Source of the DNA: Anaerolineaceae bacterium UBA5224 | Lineage (GTDB): Bacteria; Chloroflexota; Anaerolineae; Anaerolineales; Anaerolineaceae | Assembly: GCA_002409365.1 (NCBI GenBank) | Contig: DHUW01000091.1 | Coordinates: forward strand, 3,799 to 10,782 | Direction: 5' to 3' | DNA length: 6,984 nt | Shown here: piece after piece, positions 6,119-6,984 of the stretch | Layout of the letters: every line of letters begins with the position of its first letter | How positions within the stretch are numbered: the first letter of the stretch is position 1 | Notes under the pieces: generated by a model | Databases searched by the model: none | The model's input: only the letters and a program-made list of their open reading frames with translations | Told to the model about the DNA's origin: nothing | Made by a program: the position numbers and the translations under genes

Positions 6119-6984
6119 ATGAACAAAAAGTTTTATCAAAAAACCATTTCTGAACGATTGGAGACACTTGCCTCAAGCACGAACTTGAGTGCTGAAGATC
6201 TGCTCGCCTACCAGAAAGAGGGCGGACTGGACATAGAGACGGCAAATGCCATGGTCGAAAACGTGATCGGGCTTTACAGCCTGCCGCTGGGTATCGCCCA
6301 AAATTTTGTAGTAAATGGGCGCGATGTGTTAGTCCCGATGGTGATCGAAGAGCCTTCTGTGATCGCCGGAGTTTCCTTCATGGCAAAACTTGCCAGAGCC
6401 AGCGGTGGTTTTGAAGCCGGCATGACCTCCCAGGAGATGATCGGCCAATTGCAGGTGCTTGATCTGTCTGACCCGCAGGCAGCCGCAGACAAGGTGCTGG
6501 CGCACAAAGATGAATTGCTGGCAGCGGTTGCCGCTTTTCACCCCAACATCCAAAAATATGGCGGGGGAGTGCTCGATCTGCAGACCCGCATCCTGCCTGA
6601 AACTGAGGTGGGAGCGATGCTCATCATCCACCTGATTGTGGATGTGCAGGACGCCATGGGCGCAAACATCATCAATTCGATGCTCGAATTCCTGGCGCCA
6701 AAAATTGATGAGCTGACCGGGGGGCGCGTGCACTTGCGCATCCTCTCCAACCTGTCAGACCGTCGCCTGGCATGGGCCCGTACCCATATCGCTTGCTCTG
6801 ACCTGGCTTTTGGAAACTTTAGCGGTGAAAGAGTGCGGGATGGCATCATTGAAGCCTGGGCGTTTGCTGATGCTGACCCCTACCGTGCCGCCACCCACAA
6901 TAAAGGTGTGATGAATGGGATCGATGCCGTTGTCCTGGCGACTGCCAACGATTGGCGGGCTGTTGAAGCCGGCGCACATGCTTA
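6119..6984 (+). CDS. mvaA: Class II hydroxymethylglutaryl-CoA reductase, N-terminal 288 residues (cut by right edge)
   Basis: HMG-CoA reductase interconverts HMG-CoA and mevalonate with a nicotinamide cofactor. This is the soluble bacterial class II form: it has no membrane anchor and starts with FYQKTISERLETL as those enzymes do. Conserved blocks are VENVIGLYSLPLGIAQNF (46-63), LVPMVIEEPSV (71-81, with the catalytic Glu, most likely 78), the cofactor motif DAMGAN (178-183), LRILSNLSDRRLA (206-218), NKGVMNGIDAVVLAT (261-275, with catalytic Lys262) and NDWRAVEAGAHA (277-288, with catalytic Asp278). The catalytic His and the C-terminal part lie beyond the window. The ATG is the first in frame after a stop at 6104-6106. 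In bacteria class II enzymes serve either mevalonate biosynthesis or mevalonate catabolism, and the fragment alone does not decide which. No mevalonate kinase or HMG-CoA synthase gene is within view. Confidence 0.95.
   Translation, partial: MNKKFYQKTISERLETLASSTNLSAEDLLAYQKEGGLDIETANAMVENVIGLYSLPLGIAQNFVVNGRDVLVPMVIEEPSVIAGVSFMAKLARASGGFEAGMTSQEMIGQLQVLDLSDPQAAADKVLAHKDELLAAVAAFHPNIQKYGGGVLDLQTRILPETEVGAMLIIHLIVDVQDAMGANIINSMLEFLAPKIDELTGGRVHLRILSNLSDRRLAWARTHIACSDLAFGNFSGERVRDGIIEAWAFADADPYRAATHNKGVMNGIDAVVLATANDWRAVEAGAHA

Noticed and set aside
6274..6979. Minus-strand open frames of 74-134 codons at the right end.
   Set aside because: They are antisense to the well-conserved HMG-CoA reductase; long shadow frames are expected in GC-rich coding DNA.

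Overview
The window holds six protein genes, two of them cut by its ends. No tRNA, rRNA, CRISPR array, transposase or integrase was seen. The mix (a multi-PAS sensor, an OsmC-like protein, a GT-C glycosyltransferase, a class II HMG-CoA reductase) and mid-range, locally variable G+C would suit an environmental bacterium, tentatively a Chloroflexota (Anaerolineae-like) genome. That assignment comes from general gene flavour and not from any search, so it should be held loosely.

Layout, left to right. 1-1621 (minus) is the N-terminal 540 residues of a soluble sensor with four PAS domains; its output domain lies beyond the left edge. 1622-1913 is noncoding and carries the sensor's ribosome binding site, a possible promoter and an inverted repeat just after the next gene's stop. 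1914-2306 (minus) is an OsmC/Ohr-family thiol protein with its own TATAAT box. 2381-3127 (minus) is a class I SAM methyltransferase, apparently leaderless. 3128-3282 contains a 10-bp perfect hairpin. 3283-4926 (minus) is an AT-rich multi-pass membrane glycosyltransferase of the GT39/ArnT type. 4980-5945 (minus) is a thioredoxin-reductase-like flavoprotein whose NADPH-binding motifs are degraded although FAD and redox-cysteine motifs are intact. 5946-6118 is a divergent promoter region. 6119 to the right edge (plus) is the first 288 residues of a class II HMG-CoA reductase (mvaA), preceded by a strong GC-rich hairpin in its leader.

The genes do not form one obvious pathway. The flavoprotein and the OsmC-like protein both point to thiol or peroxide redox handling. 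The glycosyltransferase and methyltransferase could act together on a cell-surface glycan or lipid-linked sugar. HMG-CoA reductase points to a mevalonate route for isoprenoids, the source of polyprenyl-phosphate carriers that GT39-type enzymes use; that link is inference. The points most worth a second look are the altered NADPH site of the reductase-like protein, the four-cysteine PAS domain and the hairpin in the mvaA leader.
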